Source of the DNA: Sclerodactyla briareus
Taxonomy: Eukaryota; Echinodermata; Holothuroidea; Dendrochirotida; Sclerodactylidae
Reading direction: 5' to 3'
NCBI GenBank assembly: GCA_026419785.1
Contig: JAODTK010005684.1
Coordinates: 186,001 to 250,000, forward strand
DNA: 64,000 bases
Part shown: positions 48,840 through 60,689 of the stretch, piece after piece
Layout of the letters: each line of letters opens with the position of its first letter
Numbering within the stretch: the first letter of the stretch is position 1
The notes under the pieces: generated by a model
The model's database searches: none
Told to the model about the DNA's origin: nothing
What the model saw: the letters and a program-made list of their open reading frames with translations, nothing else
Translations under genes and position numbers: made by a program

Positions 48840-49540
48840 TTCTGTTGGTTTTAGCTGTTGTGTTTAGTTGTGTTTTAATCCCTTTTTTCCTCATTAGCAG
48901 CAATCACGAACGTGTGACGAGTTCCTAAATTGGTCAAACATTGGTATAAAAACTACGGAGCTCCGAAGAAGCGGACATGTTGTGTCTCGAAGTCGTGTGA
49001 TGAACAGGCGCTTAGGCAGAGTTAACACCATATACTGCCGGGGATTAATCTGTTGGGTGACTTGGGAGGACGTTTCAATATTACCCCCGGCCGTCTAATT
49101 CAGTATACACTACGTCCGGGAGAACGTACCATTCTCACCGCGATTATAGAGGTAATTCTAGGTGACCGGTGTGATCAAAAGTAATTTTCAAACAAGCTGA
49201 CTGTCTGTTTCCGGCTTCTTAGGTAAACTCGGTTCAATAATTGTTCTCAACCCACGCACGCCCAGGCTCTCGCGGCACCAGACAAAAATCTTAAGGGTTA
49301 ATATAGGGAGCGTCAAAGTTGCTATTATGGAGAATTAAAAACAACAGGTAACGCGCAACCCTGTAATAATTCCTCAAATGCATTTCCCAGGCCAACACGT
49401 TATCAGTGAAACGGTGTATTGAAGGAACTCATAAGTGTATGTACATGTAATAACCGTATATGTAATGAACAGGCCTCGAGCTACTTTATATTGTTAGCCT
49501 CAGTTCAAGTTCATTCTGATTTCACCTCGTCAAACTGAAC
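48840..49540. repeat. Tandem segmental duplication, right copy
   Basis: Uninterrupted counterpart of the left copy, offset by about 1.3-2.1 kb. A T run precedes it and an R3 copy follows it. Confidence 0.7.
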
Positions 49541-49552
49541 AGTAAAATTCTT

Positions 49553-49715
49553 GGTCAGGCGCTACCAAGAGTTTTCTTGGGAGGTGTGGGGGGGGGTTTG
49601 AGGTCGAACCCAGGGTATGCGCACTCATATTTGTTGTTGTAAATTTTTTTATTGTCCCTGGGTCATGGGGTTCTGCCCGCCTCCCCCGCCCCCCCACTTT
49701 GGTACGCCACTGCTT
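49553..49715. repeat. R3 repeat, internally deleted copy
   Basis: It keeps the R3 head (CAGGCGCTACCAAGAGTTTT plus a G run) and the end (GGTACGCCACTGC) but lacks the middle. Confidence 0.5.
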
Positions 49716-50499
49716 GTATTGACCATTGACGCATTTGTTGCTCTCTGTTTTAGTTATATTCCTCTAAAACTCCAATCAGGTCACGTGACTATAAGCATTT
49801 CTTTGAAATGTACGTTAACACATGCAAGGAAAAAAGTAAATGAAAATGAGGATGGAGGAGTGGGGGAGGATTATTATAATTTTCGTCATAATATAAATCG
49901 AATGCATTTGGGAATTATAACCTCAGGAACAAGGAACGGAAAATATTACGGATTTACCGAATGCCGCGGGCGAAAATCTCAAGTATATTACCGATTGGGA
50001 CTGATTCCGGCACTACGCTAAATTGAATTGTTCAAACTAGGAGGCGCTATTGCTTAGCTCTGTGTACCACCGTCCACGAGACCTGCAGTAATGAGGAAAA
50101 CGAGAACATACTTTCTTTCTATCAAATGTATGTTTCTTGACAATGTTTCTTCATGATGTCTGTGAGGTTTTGCACTCTGACTATGAGATGGAAGGCCGTT
50201 GAGTACAAGGAATCCGTTTACTGAGAGTGTGGGTGGAGAATTCAGTGGCGTCACCTACTAGTGGGATTCGGGGTGCGGTGAAATATAATTGTGGAGAATA
50301 CTGCAATAATATTAACTACACGGTAAATTATCGTTGATTATACGTTTCTACATTTTCCCATTTCCGTGATATGCCCTCCAATTGATTAATACAAGAATAA
50401 ACGACATAGTAGATAATTATATAAAAATGCTAATATTAAAATAGAAAAAAACAGTAAGACCTGCATGAACGAGTTAGCTATGCACTATGAACTACATGT

Positions 50500-51450
50500 T
50501 ATCAACTAAGTAATTGAAACTACACAACGTATACTCGGATACGTGCGATCATGGTTGCGAGACAATAAGTTGAAGCTGAATGACACGAAAACAGAGCTTT
50601 TGTTGATCTCATCACCTAGGCAAACGAACAACCTCCCTCTATTTGTCTTAGACATTGGAGGGTCTGCGATCAATTCTTCTGCAACTGTCAAGAATTTAGG
50701 TGTGGTTTTTTGATATAACCTCACAATGAAAACCATGTTGTACCTTGTGCAGAAATATTAATTATCATTACTAATTTATACAGGGTCCGTCGCTTCATTG
50801 ACCGTTCTACTTGTGCTAATGCATTTAGATCCTGATACTCCCCCCCCCCCCTCCAGACTTGATTACTGCAACCACTTCTGGGGCTAGGTATTTCCTCTTA
50901 TGATTTACGCCGTTTGCAACCTCTGCAGAATCGCGCCGCGCGTCTCATATATCAGGTTTGATAGAACTACCCCAGCAGCTCCACTTCTCCGCGAGTTGCA
51001 CTGGTTGCCAATTTACACGCATCACTTTAAGATTTCAGTTTCATGTTTTTAATTGTGTATATAATCTTCCGCCCGTACCTGGAAGGCCTAATCACCACTT
51101 CCAAATCGGGCCGACCGGGTCTCAGATCCAATAGCGACCGCACTCGTCTGCCATCCCATCACAGAACGTGTTATCGGTCACAATCCTTCTCGGTGATTGG
51201 TCCGAAATTGTGGAAATGCTCTGCCTCTCCAGATTCGTGAAGCCGCAAATGTGCCATGCTTCAAGAACTTTTGAAAACTCATTTTTTTCCGTCTGAGTAA
51301 TCCCATTTTAACTGTTTTCATCGTGTCTTGTCTTTTTTTATGTATTTTTTATACACATGTCTTACTGTATTTTTGTAACATATCTTTATTTTTGTACATT
51401 TTTGTATATGATGACTTGAAATGAATAAAATAAAAATAAAATACTCACAT
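50500..51450 (+). mobile_element. LINE 3' half: reverse transcriptase C-terminus, degenerate
   Basis: Plus-strand frames read in order WLRDNKLKLNDTKTELLLIS, VKNLGVVF, RLDYCN, LQNRAARLIY, a CYRSQSFSVIGPKLW segment and a final L-L-K-T-H-F-F block. These are the successive C-terminal landmarks of L2/CR1-type non-LTR reverse transcriptases. Stops and frameshifts occur throughout, including just after LGVVF. An AT-rich tail with AATAAAATAAAAATAAAAT follows, as expected for the 3' end. The 5' half and the catalytic F-A-D-D block are absent, as with 5' truncation. Confidence 0.85.
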
Positions 51451-51454
51451 GACT

Positions 51455-52200
51455 AAAATTGCATCCCATTCCACGGGGATTTGATATACAGGAGAAAACA
51501 GACATGTGTAGGCGGGTAAACCGCCCACGTGTATATCCCCGCTTTTGAGCAATCAAGAAGAAGTATCTAACACCTCATAAAAACCCCCATTTTTGTCAGA
51601 AACCAAGATAAACTTCATCCACCAAGTTTTGTTGTAATCCATGGAAGTAAATAGGCAACATGAATTATGCAAATTGACCCCTCCAACGACTGGCTTAGCA
51701 TGAACTTCTAACTTTGTTAGGAAAATCGCATAAATTTCGCAAATTGACCTCCGATGACCTTGAAATGACCTCCACATTTTTGGGGATCAACTCTGGTCCC
51801 TAACCACCAGTTCGTTCAAATCTGACAAATTTTGAAAAATCGCATGAATTCCGCAAATTTGACCTTCGATGACCTTGAAATGACCTCCACATTTTTCGGG
51901 ATCAACTCTAGTCCCTACCACCAAGTTTTGTTCACTAAATCCGACTACTTCGCATACTTATCAAATTACGGCCCCAGTATTCCGGTGATGCCCCTTTCGA
52001 ACTCATCCGAGATTTCACTAGGGCGGACATGTGTACCAGTTTCAGATCAATCGGATAAAGTGTTAAAGAGTTATTGCGCTAAACGCCTAAAGTTTTCCGG
52101 CTCGGGCAGAGCCGGGGACGGCGGCGGCTACACACCCAAAACCATCATAGCCCCGGACCTTCAGTGTCGCGGATATAATGAGCATGTAAAACGGTTGTTC
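51455..52200. repeat. R0b-type element, most complete copy
   Basis: It begins with GGCGGGTAAACCGCC and GTGTATATCCCCGC, carries three CACCAAGTTTTGTT/TATGCAAATTGACC-type units and ends with GGCGGCTACACACCCAAAAC and CAGTGTCGCGGATATAATGA. The start phrase also occurs near 22045-22085. It directly follows the plus-strand LINE tail. Confidence 0.6.
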
Positions 52201-54004
52201 ATACTGTTCATTCATACTTGCCGTATATCCTCCCCTCTGATTGGCTGAATCAGGTCAGCTGACTGTGCATTACTTGGTGTTATCACGGTGTTAATGCACG
52301 GTGCCGGTGTTAATGCACGGTTAGATCGGCACGGCGATTAACTGGTGTATGAATTTTGACGGTAATGGCCCACCGCATCATGTTTACAACGTTAATAAGT
52401 ACACAACGTTGTGTAGTGATTCCTTGCATATTGATAACGATATCAAACTTTTGTAACACCTTGTCCTAGAACAGCCATGTTGCAGAATTTTAACAATGCC
52501 AAGTACTAGCTGTCACTGAGGTGGTAAAAAATGTAATGTTGGGGGTGACCAGAACATGACTGGGCGCCATGGTTATACGCACTGATCTCAGGGGGCTGGC
52601 AATAGAAATGCGAGCCAAGAGATAATAAATTGTATGAACTATGTGTATAAATTCAACATTGCCTAAAATAAATGAATGATAAAAAAGTGACAGCATAATA
52701 ATACATTGTTGACAAACGCATCTAAAAGAATGACAGGGGGTATACATTGGCAGAACGAATCTTATGTGATGTTTCCCATCATGCCACCAGCATGAACATG
52801 TCTGTGAGATAAATGCACATTTGTGAAGTGCAAGCTGGCAGTCATAACTGAGTGCATGTTTATGAACCACGCAGAGAGTAAGCAGATTATAATGCAAGGG
52901 GAACAGATCCGGGAACATGGCATCACATGGAGTCTGGTGGATATTACAAAGACTTCCAATCATGCGGAAAACCAGAACAGTGTAAACGACTTAGGATTCT
53001 TTGAGGTCTATTTGGGATAAAGAGGAGAATTTAAGAATTGAATTACCTTGGGTGCTTTTCGGGCACAAACACAGTTTGTTCAATATGTATGTGAATGTAG
53101 GGGAAATGGATTCTGGCACCGCCACATTCTGGCGCCACTGCAGTATAAAAGGGGCCCCCCCCCCCTATTAATGCTTACCACGGCATTTACTCTCACTCAG
53201 GTAATCGCAGTATATCACAGGACAGTACAATCCTGTCAGGACACTGGACCATAGACACGGTGGCAGTGATCCAACACACTTTCACCGTACCTTTGTGATC
53301 CAAAATGGAAAAAAGCAGTGCCAACAAAAAATTGAATTTGCCACTTTAATTAAACTAAGGTCAATGACCACTAATTGCCTTTTCCTGACCTTGCAACATG
53401 GGAAAAATGACCGCATACCTCATTCAACAACTAGTCCAAAGATAAACCACATTGACTCAAAACGGGCCTGGGGTGGCCTTGCTGAATCTCATCATGAAGG
53501 TTATTTACCAAAAAATGACCCTACCTCATTACAGGAGTCCAAAATTATTGAACTTGTGTATCCTGCCAATAGCAGTTATCACTGTATACTAGCAATAATA
53601 TTCAGTTTTCACACAGTCACTACTTTCAACTGCCTCCTGAAAATCTAACAATCCCCATACAGGTATTAATAGGTCCCCAGATAATTTGGCATGAAACACT
53701 ATCTCTCGAAACTGTCATCTGTCACAAATTTTGTCAGTCACCCTGGCTATTAATCATATTAAATTGACGGAAGCTCCAGTGAAAAACAATAATCCCCTGA
53801 GGCCTGACCAATAACACAATAGTACCTACAAGGCAATATTATGAAAATATTGAATGGAAATATTAGGAGAATAAAAGCCAAAAATATTTTAAAAGAAGCA
53901 AATAAATGGCCAAAACAAGTTAAAAGTTCCCAAGTCCACGAAGGAGTAGGAGTTGAATTTTAATTTGCCAATTTTCCAGACAATATGAAGATAGAACAAG
54001 ACAC
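52200..54004. other. No gene recognised
   Basis: Contains a duplicated GTGTTAATGCACGG near 52290-52320. Overlapping frames at 52490-52963 (minus) and 53295-53648 (plus) have no motif. Confidence 0.5.
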
Positions 54005-54300
54005 AAACTGTGTCGCGATTCCTTGCCCATAGCTGACGGCTAGGGGCTACTAAGGCCAGACCAAAAAACTTGTATTACCCCTACTAGATATTGTCAGTTT
54101 ACTTTAAATTCCTTTCTAAATGGTCGCACACGGGATTTCAAAGATTAATCCTTTCCCTTCTCTGCCCTTCCTTCCTTCTACTACTTTGTGGAGAACAAAT
54201 TGATCTCCCCATTCACCAAGTAGTATTATTCAATCTGACCAAAGTTCGGGACAAGAAAATCACCAAAAAGTATGGCAAATTTGACCTCCGGTGATTTCAA
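54005..54300. repeat. R8 repeat, copy 1
   Basis: Shares TGTCGCGATTCCTTGCC, TTACTAAGGCCA-like, CCCTTCTCTGCCC and CTTTGTGGAGAAC with 55180-55460. A short inverted copy lies at 58985-59075. Confidence 0.65.
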
Positions 54301-54960
54301 AATAACAGGTGTCGGGATGGAGGGGGAGGGTGGTGGGTGGTAGTGGGTGCGTTCCCCGGTTGTGCTGGGTCGATTTTGTTGATCGGGTCACCCGCGAGGT
54401 GGAGGGGGTGGGGTCTTACATGTACACTATTGCGAAACGTGATCAACAGGAGTTCTGGCCTTGCACCTACCTCCTGGTATTTCAGGCTTTCCTCACAGTG
54501 AGCTGTCAGGGGCCGGGGCATTCACCCTCCACCAAAAACTTGCCATATACACTAATGGTGGTTCCCTTTAAATTAACTCTTAGATTGGCCTTCCTTTGTT
54601 GAGAATGCAGAAATAAATCATCAAAGTTTGTAATAGGCCAAGGGGAGGGGTATACATGGCTACACTGAGAGATTAATACACAAGTAAACATGCAAGATCT
54701 AGGTGTGTCCTTGTGAGACTGGACCAGTGATAAAACCAAAACCAATGTTGAATATAGGACCCAACAATGGGTGAAGGATATTTGCTCATTGATGGAAGTG
54801 ACACAAGACATATCAGTCTGTCCAGGGAAAATTGTGTGTATCTGAAAAGGGCGGACAATTGGGAGTCATACAGGTTGTGATTTACAGTAATATCTATACA
54901 CTTTACTCTGGGCGGTGGCATCTGAAAGTGCGGGTTTCTCAAATTGTGTGTCACATACCC
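54300..54960. repeat. R4 repeat, copy 1 (direct)
   Basis: GCACCTACCTCCTGGTATTT, CAGGCTTTCCTCACAGTGA, ATCATCAAAGTTTGTA, GGCTACACT, TTTACAGTAATATCT and GGTGGCATCTGAA recur in order at 56085-56690 and, inverted, at 57560-58240. The long minus-strand frames here are not conserved between copies. Confidence 0.7.
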
Positions 54961-55179
54961 CTGCCTTAGAGATATTTATCGGGGCACGGGTACAATTATG
55001 TCAATTATTTCATTATCATGATACAAGCATCTCAAAGTTGCTGAGTGGCAGGTGGCCACCACACGAAAGATCATAAGTTCAAAAACGACAAAAGGCTCCT
55101 GCATAGCGAAACTACATTGCAGTTCGCCTATTGACGAACAAATTTCCATTACAACATCCCCTATACAAGACACAAAATT

Positions 55180-55460
55180 GAGGTGTCGCGATTCCTTGCC
55201 ATAGCTTGACGGGGCTAGTGGTTACTAAGGCCAAACCGAAAAGAAAACTATTACTCCTATTAGTATTGTCGGTTACTTGACATTCCAATTCCAAATTAGT
55301 CGCACACTTGGAATTTCAAATTATGATCCTGTCCCTTCTCTGCCCTCACTTCCTTCTAATACCTTTGTGGAGAACGAATGACTCCCCTATCACCAATATG
55401 ATCCAATTCTGACAAAGTTTAGAAAATCACACAACAGTATGCAAATTGAACTCCGGTGAC
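55180..55460. repeat. R8 repeat, copy 2
   Basis: Counterpart of 54005-54300, including TCGCACAC-TTGGAATTTCAAA and the TATGCAAATTGAACTCCGGTGA end. Confidence 0.6.
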
Positions 55461-56084
55461 TTCAAAACGAACCTGACTTTCGTCAGGAAACAAATGAAGT
55501 ACCCATCGGCAAGTTTTGTTAAAATAGGACAAACTCAAGTTTTCGCGTTAATTATGAAATTAATGGGCTGTAGCAGTACATGAAAAAGTAATAGATAGAA
55601 ACACGGTCCAATTTCAAAAGAAAACAGAAAATGATTTCCGCCGACAGTACAACATAGGGTAAAATATATGACTCCTGCTTGTTTGGGTATTAGGTAGTGT
55701 TGACGGGCGGCTATTCAAGACATCGATCTCACTCTGGTGACCTCAGAAAGCTGTGACCTGACAACACAACAAAAGCAACAGCAAGAGGAGTCGGCGGGTT
55801 TAAAGTTTAGCCAGTTATGCCAGTAATTGGTCTGATTGGAGGCTTACGATGACAACTTATTCTTTCGAGCAGGGCTACGGTAATCGGGTCATTATGTCAT
55901 TGTCCCAGATGTAAAAGATATCTGTTCCCTTGTCTAATACGGGAATAATATTATTATTATTATTTATACAGAATAGGTCTGGAGGACATCGAAAATGCTA
56001 AATTAACTGAACTCTTTAGAAAGGTTTCATCTACTGTTTAAGCCCAACTCAGCTCAAATTAAACTGTTGGCCATTTTGTGGGGA

Positions 56085-56690
56085 GACCTGTCGTGATGGG
56101 GGGGGGTGGGGTTTGGGTTAGGGTAATGTTCCAGTGGTCGGTTCGATTTTTTGTGTTTTGGGTCATAGCGGAGGGAGTGATGGAAGGTTGGACCCTATTG
56201 TTGGAAACAGTGTATCAACAGAAGTTCGGCCTGCACCTACCTCCTGATATTTCAGGCTTTCTTCACAGTGAAACCTCCACCCCCACACTCTGCCCAGTAT
56301 ACTTCAGTTGGCCTCTATTGTTGAGAATACCCAGAAAAAAATCATCAAAGTTTGTAGAGCAAATGAGATGAGAAGTGATGATGGCTACACTAAGAGCGTG
56401 AATACATAAACAACATGGCAAGTTATAGGTGTTGTTCTTGAAACTGGACCCGTGATAACACAAAAAACATGTTGACTATAGGACAGTATGGGCGAAGGAT
56501 ATATGCTCATACTGCAGTGGCCCCAATGACAATAAAACCAATGAACAGTCCAGGAAACTGTGTGTACGAGAAAAGGTGCACTATTGGGAGTAATACAGGT
56601 GTATTTACAGTAATATCTCACACACTACTTACGTGGGTGGCATCTGAAGGTTGCAGGTTTCCCAATTGTGTGTGTTGTAGGTGTGTGTGC
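56085..56690. repeat. R4 repeat, copy 2 (direct)
   Basis: Direct copy of 54300-54960. It begins with GGAGACCTGTCGTGATG plus a G run, which is found inverted at 58200-58240. Confidence 0.7.
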
Positions 56691-56724
56691 GTCTGGCGTG
56701 TGTGTGGGGTGTGTGACACCCATG

Positions 56725-57300
56725 TCAGCACGATATCTAAGAACGCAAGCATGGATTAAGTTCAAAATGAAGTTTGTGGGTTGGAAATAAGAGAGGATGA
56801 CCCCCAGTTGTGAGGTGCAAGAGTTCAAGGTCATCCAAGGTCACGATGAGGGGGCAAAGTTCAAAAGCTTGTCAGCAACGATATCTAACGAAACGCAAGC
56901 TGTATTAAGGTCTAATATGGTATGTGGGTTGCACGTTATTATGGTGAGGATGAACCCATTGTTTTTGGTGTTAGGTCAGGGTCATTTAAGGTTTCACCAG
57001 AGGACAATCCTCATTATTGGAAAAAGAAAACATTTTTAGAGGGATGCCGTAAAGAAAGTTGTGTTCGTCTGAGTGAACTAATCTGGGGGACCTGACTTTG
57101 AACTCATTTGAACTTTTGACCTCGTTTGGACCTTTTTTGGACCTCGTAACATTGAGTGTTAATGTTTTTGTGATTGACAGATTCGTCTTGTTGAGACAAG
57201 ATCGCTCTTGTGAGCTAAACCATGAAGGGAATTAGACTAATGTTAATACAACCAATCCTATCACAAGCTATCTCGAGGAACGCACAAGTGTGAAGGTCCG
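56725..57300. repeat. Short tandem units with ACGATATCTAA
   Basis: CGATATCTAAGAACGCAAGC and GTTTGTGGGTTG recur about 150 bases later in altered form, with a weaker third unit near 57265, interspersed with TTGACCTCG phrases. This forms the spacer of the R4 inverted repeat. Confidence 0.45.
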
Positions 57301-57559
57301 AGACAGCCTAAAACACTGCTAAAATTTGATGTTTGACCATTTCATCTTGGGGGCAACAAAAACATTTTAGAAGGATGTTTTAATGAAAGATTGGTCGTCC
57401 AAGCGAAAAACCGAACTGCATGCAGTTTAAGTATGCAGGGGCGCCCACATGTTGTTGAAATTCCCTGTTGGGGTGGCCACCTGCACTGCCACTAAGCAAA
57501 TTTAAGATGCTTGAGTCAGGATAAAAAAAATATTTGGCATTAATTGTGCCCAGTGCCCC

Positions 57560-58240
57560 AATATCATCCTCAGGCAGGGGTATTGTGATACCCAGTTTGA
57601 GAAAAACTGCACGTTTTCAGATGCCACCCAAAGTGTTGTTGTAGGTATTACTGTAATACAACGGTATGACTCCCAATAGTGTGCACCACTTTCATTGTCA
57701 CACAATTCCCTGGAAAGACTGTATGTCTGTGCGCACTGCAGTTATGAGCATATTATCCCAATCACACCTTTGTCATAGGAGTAACACAAGCACAAAATCC
57801 TGGTTTGTGTATGAGGCACGTTATCAGGGTCCAGTCTCAATGACACACCTATAACTTCCAATGTTACTTGTGGATAGGCTCTCAGGGTAGAATGCATACC
57901 CTAACTCCCAGTGGCCTTTGACCAAATTTTGATGTTTATTCATGGGCAATTCCTAAACAAAGTAGGCCAATCTAAAGGTAATTAAAAGGCACCGCCAGTA
58001 GTGTATATGGCAGAGGGTAGAGTGTGGGGAGAGGTCCCTGCCCAAAATGAAATAACGGGAGAGGTCGGTGCAGCAAAATCCTGTTTGATAACAATGTTCC
58101 ACAACCATTAGCGCGTACATGTAGGCCCCCTCACCCGCGGGGGACCACGTAGCTGAAAGTTCAGAACCAACACAACGAGAACAGTACCCCTACATCCCCC
58201 CCCCCCCCCCCCCCCCTCTTCATCACGACAGGTCTCCGCA
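57560..58240. repeat. R4 repeat, copy 3 (inverted)
   Basis: Read on the minus strand it follows copy 2 from GGAGACCTGTCGTGATG through CCATATACACTA and GATTGGCCT to GGTGGCATCTGAAA. With copy 2 it forms an inverted repeat with arms of about 0.6-0.7 kb and a spacer near 0.9 kb. Confidence 0.7.
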
Positions 58241-58984
58241 CACATTTGCGAACAGTCTTGACTGAGATGCAAAAACCTTTCTAAAGCCTCAGTTGAAATT
58301 CTCCAAAGACCTGTTTCTTAAAAGAAAAAAATTCAACTTGAAGTTAATAGACAAGAAAAACAGATATCTTTTTAAAATCGGGGTCAATGACAGAATGACC
58401 GTATTTACCTAGCCCTGTCGAGAAGAAAAGAATACGGTTTTGTCATCGTGGAAACCTCTAATCAGCATAACTGGCTATACTGAAACGCCGACACTCCTCA
58501 CTTGTTGCCTTAACCCCCTCCCCTGATGTGTGCAGGGTCAGGTCAAAGTTATTGAGGGTCAACGGAGTGAGACCGATGTCTGAAAGAGCCTGATCAATCA
58601 ATACCTACCCAACCCAGAATCTCAGTTACTCTAGGTTGCATTCGACATATGACTTTTGTATACTGTACATCCCACTTAATTGCATACTTTACACGAAAAT
58701 TTAAAGTTTGTTCCATGTGAACGAAACTGGCCGGATGGGGACTTCATTTGTCCCAGACAAAGGTCAGGTAATTTCTTTGGTCCCCGGAGGTCAAAATTGC
58801 TTACTTCTTGTGATTTCCAAACGTTGTCGAATTGTATAACACTTCAGTTGGTGGATGGGAAAGCATTTGTTATTTCTCACAAAATCAGTAGAAGGGAGGG
58901 AAGGGCAGTGAAGGGAAAGGATAAAATTTGGAATTCCAAGTGTGCGATATATAGAATTGTAGTAAAACCGGACCCATAAGCTAA

Positions 58985-59075
58985 GAAGGGGTAATACAAG
59001 TTTTCTGGTTGGCCATATTAGCCATAGCCTGCCAGCTATGGCAAGGAATCACGACACAGTTTTGGTCTTGTTATA
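58985..59075. repeat. R8 repeat, short inverted copy
   Basis: The minus strand reads AACTGTGTCGTGATTCCTTG and AACTTGTATTACCCCT, as in 54005-54085. Confidence 0.55.
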
Positions 59076-59109
59076 AAAAATATAAACCTAGATGGATACA
59101 CCCTGTTCC

Positions 59110-60480
59110 TGAAACATAAACCATATCAGGAAAGGTTACTGGAAGTTGTGGCAGGACAACAGATATTTGGCAGTTTCATGCCCAATAAGTGACCTGAATG
59201 AACCTTTATGACATGATGGTTTGTAGGAAAAATGTTCTCGCAAGGACGTACACCATGTCCTTGAAATGTCAACTTGCCAAGCAATGTCACTGTAGTTGTT
59301 CCAAAAAATATTAGTTTTGTTCATAAGTGACCTTGAATGACCTTTATGACATGATGGTGTGTATGAAAAATGTTCCCGCCAGGACGTACACCATGTCCTG
59401 AAATTTCAACATGGCCAAGCAATGTCAATGTAAGTTGTTCCAAAAAATTTAGTTGTTTGTTCATAAGTACTTGAATGACTTTATGACATGACCGTTTTTT
59501 ATAAAAAAAAATGTACTCTCGATGAGATGCACGCAGTCAGACACGCATTAAGTATCCCAAGTATAATGCCGTGCTTATTGCCAAAAAAAGGTATCAAAAC
59601 CAACCTTGGGACCCCTTGTAACTTGCGAACCGAGTGCCCGATTGAAGCGGGCGTGTTTCGTCCGTATTCAGACACACCGAGCTCGTCCCCCCCACATATC
59701 CAAAAATTGATAGTTTTAATTTTCTTTGCCCTTTAACCTAAAAATAGGCCCATCTATTCGAGATTTGACCTTTGACCTTTTGAGACCTCATTATCAGAGG
59801 TATTTGACCCACTGTTCTAAAAAACACCAGGACAAATCACATGAACATCCTAACTGACTGGCACTAAATTCATATGAAAAACTTTGACCTCTGATATAAT
59901 TCGCACACAACGTTCACATAGGTCAGTTAGGTCCATTTCCTATCGGAAGGTTTCCGTTGAGATTCGAAAATATCCCCGAAAATTTGATTCGGCCAAAACA
60001 TGGTAGAGGTCACTTGGGTCAAAGGTCACAACACAGATGGGGGTCAACGCGTGGATCACAATAGCGCACTTTCCTTCCATCCTCGGCAGATATTTGGTTT
60101 CCAGTTATGGCCAAAACTAGTTTTGGACCCCTAATTGACCTTCGATGACCTCGTATGATCATGACCGTGATGTTTTGAATATGATCCCTCACATCAATCG
60201 CCACTAGTCCCAACAGGTCAGCGATATAGGACCTTGCTAATAGACGTTAATTGTCCCCTTTAAATAATTCAGATTTAGCCTCTCATTGACTGCTTGTGGT
60301 GACCTTTGACTGCAACAAAAAAATAGGGATCACCTACAAAACCACATGAACACATCCTGCTTAATATGAACTTGATACGTGCTTGCGTTCTTCATATATC
60401 GTCCGACAAGAAGGTGTCACATACACACCCACACACAATTACACACACACACACACGCCAGCACACACACCACACACGGA
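59110..60480. repeat. R0 repeat, copy 3 (no hairpin end)
   Basis: AAGTGACCTGAATGAACC and TATGACATGATGGT occur as three tandem subunits of about 145 bases, followed by R0 body landmarks (GAAGCGGGCGTGTTTCGTCC, ATATCCAAAAATTGA) and a CA-rich end at 60420-60480. The terminal hairpin seen in other copies is not present. Confidence 0.6.
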
Positions 60481-60584
60481 CGCAACACCCATACTCGCGT
60501 GACCGCATAATTACCTTTGCCATTGGCAAGGAATCAGAATGGAACGCGCTACTCACTTATTGGCTATGGTCAAGGGATTCTCTC

Positions 60585-60670
60585 AGAGCGCTCCTCGCTG
60601 GGAGTCTCGCAACTTGACCGAAAATCCAATCTCCTATGTGTTTACTAACGGAGCCTAGGGGATTTGGGTT
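60585..60670 (-). mobile_element. Second short copy of the LINE C-terminal relic
   Basis: The sequence matches 41320-41400 base for base over most of its length, including TTGACCGAAAATCC and CTCCTATGTG. It reads as a degenerate GQVARL version of the same motif on the minus strand. It abuts the 3' end of the larger LINE at 60690. Confidence 0.55.
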
Positions 60671-60689
60671 TTTTATGGTACAAGACGGA

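Noticed and set aside
54506-54954. Overlapping minus-strand frames in R4
   Set aside because: The corresponding region of the second R4 copy does not keep the same frame or peptide.
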